DNA from: Ophthalmolycus amberensis | Taxonomy: Eukaryota > Chordata > Actinopteri > Perciformes > Zoarcidae | Direction of reading: 5' to 3' | DNA length: 64,000 nucleotides | Assembly: GCA_024529925.1 (NCBI GenBank) | Contig: JAFEUB010000909.1 | Coordinates: forward strand, 2,749,501 to 2,813,500 | In this document: piece by piece, positions 62,500 to 64,000 of the stretch | Numbering within the stretch: the stretch's first letter is position 1 | Layout of the letters: each line of letters opens with the position of its first letter | Program-made: the position numbers and the translations under genes | The notes under the pieces: generated by a model | What the model was told of the DNA's origin: nothing | Databases searched by the model: none | What the model saw: only the letters and a program-made list of their open reading frames with translations

Positions 62500-63264
62500 A
62501 TAACAACATAACAAGAAAGCCACAATTCAAAGGTTCAGGTGCAGACCGTTACATTTATTCCTCATGTCCAAGAACAAATGAACATTTGAACCTCTGGACA
62601 TTTCTGGGACTTGTAAACTGTTTTTTTTCACCTCCTACTTCTGTTCCTGTGCTGAGAAAAAGATGGTGTGGGATTCACCTCTCAGCGCCCAGGGGTGCAG
62701 ATAGAGCCCTGGATAGGGCTCAGTAATCCCCACCACTATTGGAGCCCATCTGTTTTGGTTTTCATTTTTCTGCATTATTAGTGCTTATTGGTACATGGAC
62801 TAGGAATGTATCCAGGGTGTTTGAAGTCAAGGAGGAAGGTGATGCCAGGGGCATTAGTTGAAGGAATGATGACCTTAAGGTCTAACACAAGCCAGCACTC
62901 CTAACCTCCAGGAGCCTCTCCCTTGAAGTTGGAATCCAAGTCCTGCACTCTTGTCTGCCTAAGACGCCGTGGAGTTTGCAATTTGCCAATTCATCTGGCA
63001 ATTGAGTAATTTCGTAGTCATGAAGGTTTCTGGTATGATGATGTACAAAAAAACTCTGACAATACGAGTCTCATAATCAAGTCAGTGAGGAACAAAATAC
63101 CACAAGTGTCATTTCAGGTCTTTCCTAGAAAACTAGTTTAAAGTATTCTACGTAAACTATAACAACTTTTATGTTTCCAGTTCATTATCCGCTACAACTG
63201 ATCTGTGTCCTTATACAAAGTGTATTACAGCAAGAGGAATAGATAAAAGATGCTCTGGTAGGCT
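62500..63264. other. Intergenic DNA, no gene seen
   Basis: The segment 62660-62990 is unique and less AT-rich, but frames on both strands are broken by stops and I see no matched splice sites. The end of the window (63491-64000) is likewise without a recognisable feature. Confidence 0.4.
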
Positions 63265-63490
63265 GCACTTCGGCACAGGTAGCCTACTTTGAGCTAAACG
63301 CTAACATCAGCATGCTAGCATGCGCACAATGGCAATGTTATGATGCTGATGTTTAGCATGTATTCACCATGTTAGTTAAACGTGTTAGCATGCTAAACAC
63401 AAAGCACAGCTGCGGGCTTATGGGAATGCGATTAGCTTTGCAGGTCCTCAGAACTTTTAATAGCAAAGTGATATTTGGTACTGTAAGGCC
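63265..63490 (-). repeat. Second copy of the 'agcatgttagca' fish repeat, opposite strand
   Basis: The words 'ttgagctaaacgctaacatc', 'agcatgctagcatg', 'tgatgtttagcatg', 'ttcaccatgttagt' and 'tgctaaacacaaagcacagc' are the reverse-strand and extended form of the repeat at 59395-59655. Its 'tgctagcatg' and 'tagcatgcta' parts are palindromic. Confidence 0.7.
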
Positions 63491-64000
63491 CTCAAAGAAA
63501 TTAAACTTCCAGCAAACATTCTAATTGTCCACGAACCGATTTTTGCTTTTATAATCACTGCATCAGCTCAAGGCTGTGCAGTGGTGTAATGCTGCAGAGC
63601 AGAATCATCATGCTGTCCTTTAGCTCTCGAAGAGGAGAGGGTATGCTCCCAAACACATATGATTCAATAAGCACTGAATGACAACATAGATCCATCAAAC
63701 TCTACTCGTATGAAGAGTGATTGGTAATTAGTACTGATATGTTTTGCACTTCTTGACATGCGCAGCCAACAGATACCTTGTTAAGCTTTGTTATAATTAT
63801 TCCTTGTCTTAAGTTACGTTCTGGCAAATGGAAGGCATTGAATAAGCTAACTTTTGTTCTTCGGATTGTGTAGCATGGGCGTGCATGTCAAACCGGAGCA
63901 CAGAATTAAATCTGTCACTGAGGCGGATAAAGGCAGCAATCATATTAACCGCAAGAGTTGGAGGAGAGTGCACAACGCAGTTCAGATTACTGAGCAATTT

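Noticed and set aside
62660..62990. Possible exon of the next gene downstream
   Set aside because: Looks unique and less AT-rich, but stops break all frames, and no match to zbtb43 or zbtb34, the neighbours expected from human synteny, is visible.
1..64000. CRISPR arrays, bacterial operons, phage or virus genes
   Set aside because: None seen. All tandem repeats are microsatellites or minisatellites, and the genes have eukaryotic splice sites.

Overview
The window reads as teleost nuclear DNA, most likely from a percomorph-type fish. It has GT-AG introns, many (GT)n and homopolymer tracts, and several fish-type repeats (a CORE-SINE with an L2-type tail, hAT-like non-autonomous elements, 'agcttagc' fold-back repeats). 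Nothing prokaryotic is present. Only one gene is complete. No new biological system was found; the interest lies in gene structure, repeats and candidate regulatory DNA.

Layout. At the left edge (1016-1127) is what looks like the last coding exon of mvb12b (ESCRT-I subunit), on the + strand. It carries an apparent one-base frameshift close to its end. About 13 kb of mostly non-coding DNA follows (1403-13740), with an inverted repeat at 719-786 just before the exon, and CT, GT/G and TA microsatellites and a 21-bp-period minisatellite after it. The complete LIM-homeodomain transcription factor gene lmx1b then runs from 14450 to 57900 on the + strand. It has eight coding exons, all with consensus splice sites and matching phases, giving 1200 coding bases and a 399-residue protein with two LIM domains, a homeodomain and a Gln-rich/C-terminal tail. 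The order mvb12b then lmx1b on one strand agrees with the human order MVB12B-LMX1B, which supports both calls.

Intron 2 (15239-51332, 36 kb) makes up over half the window. It mixes microsatellites and old transposon copies with long, unique, homeodomain-site-rich blocks that look like conserved non-coding elements. These are the best candidates for lmx1b enhancers, but conservation cannot be measured from one sequence. Intron 6 holds a very well preserved 499-bp non-autonomous hAT-type element with an exact 8-bp target duplication.

Downstream of lmx1b (after the poly(A) signal near 58882) the last 5 kb is repeat-rich, with a MITE, two opposite-strand copies of one fish repeat family and a minus-strand CORE-SINE. 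No further gene is recognisable there.
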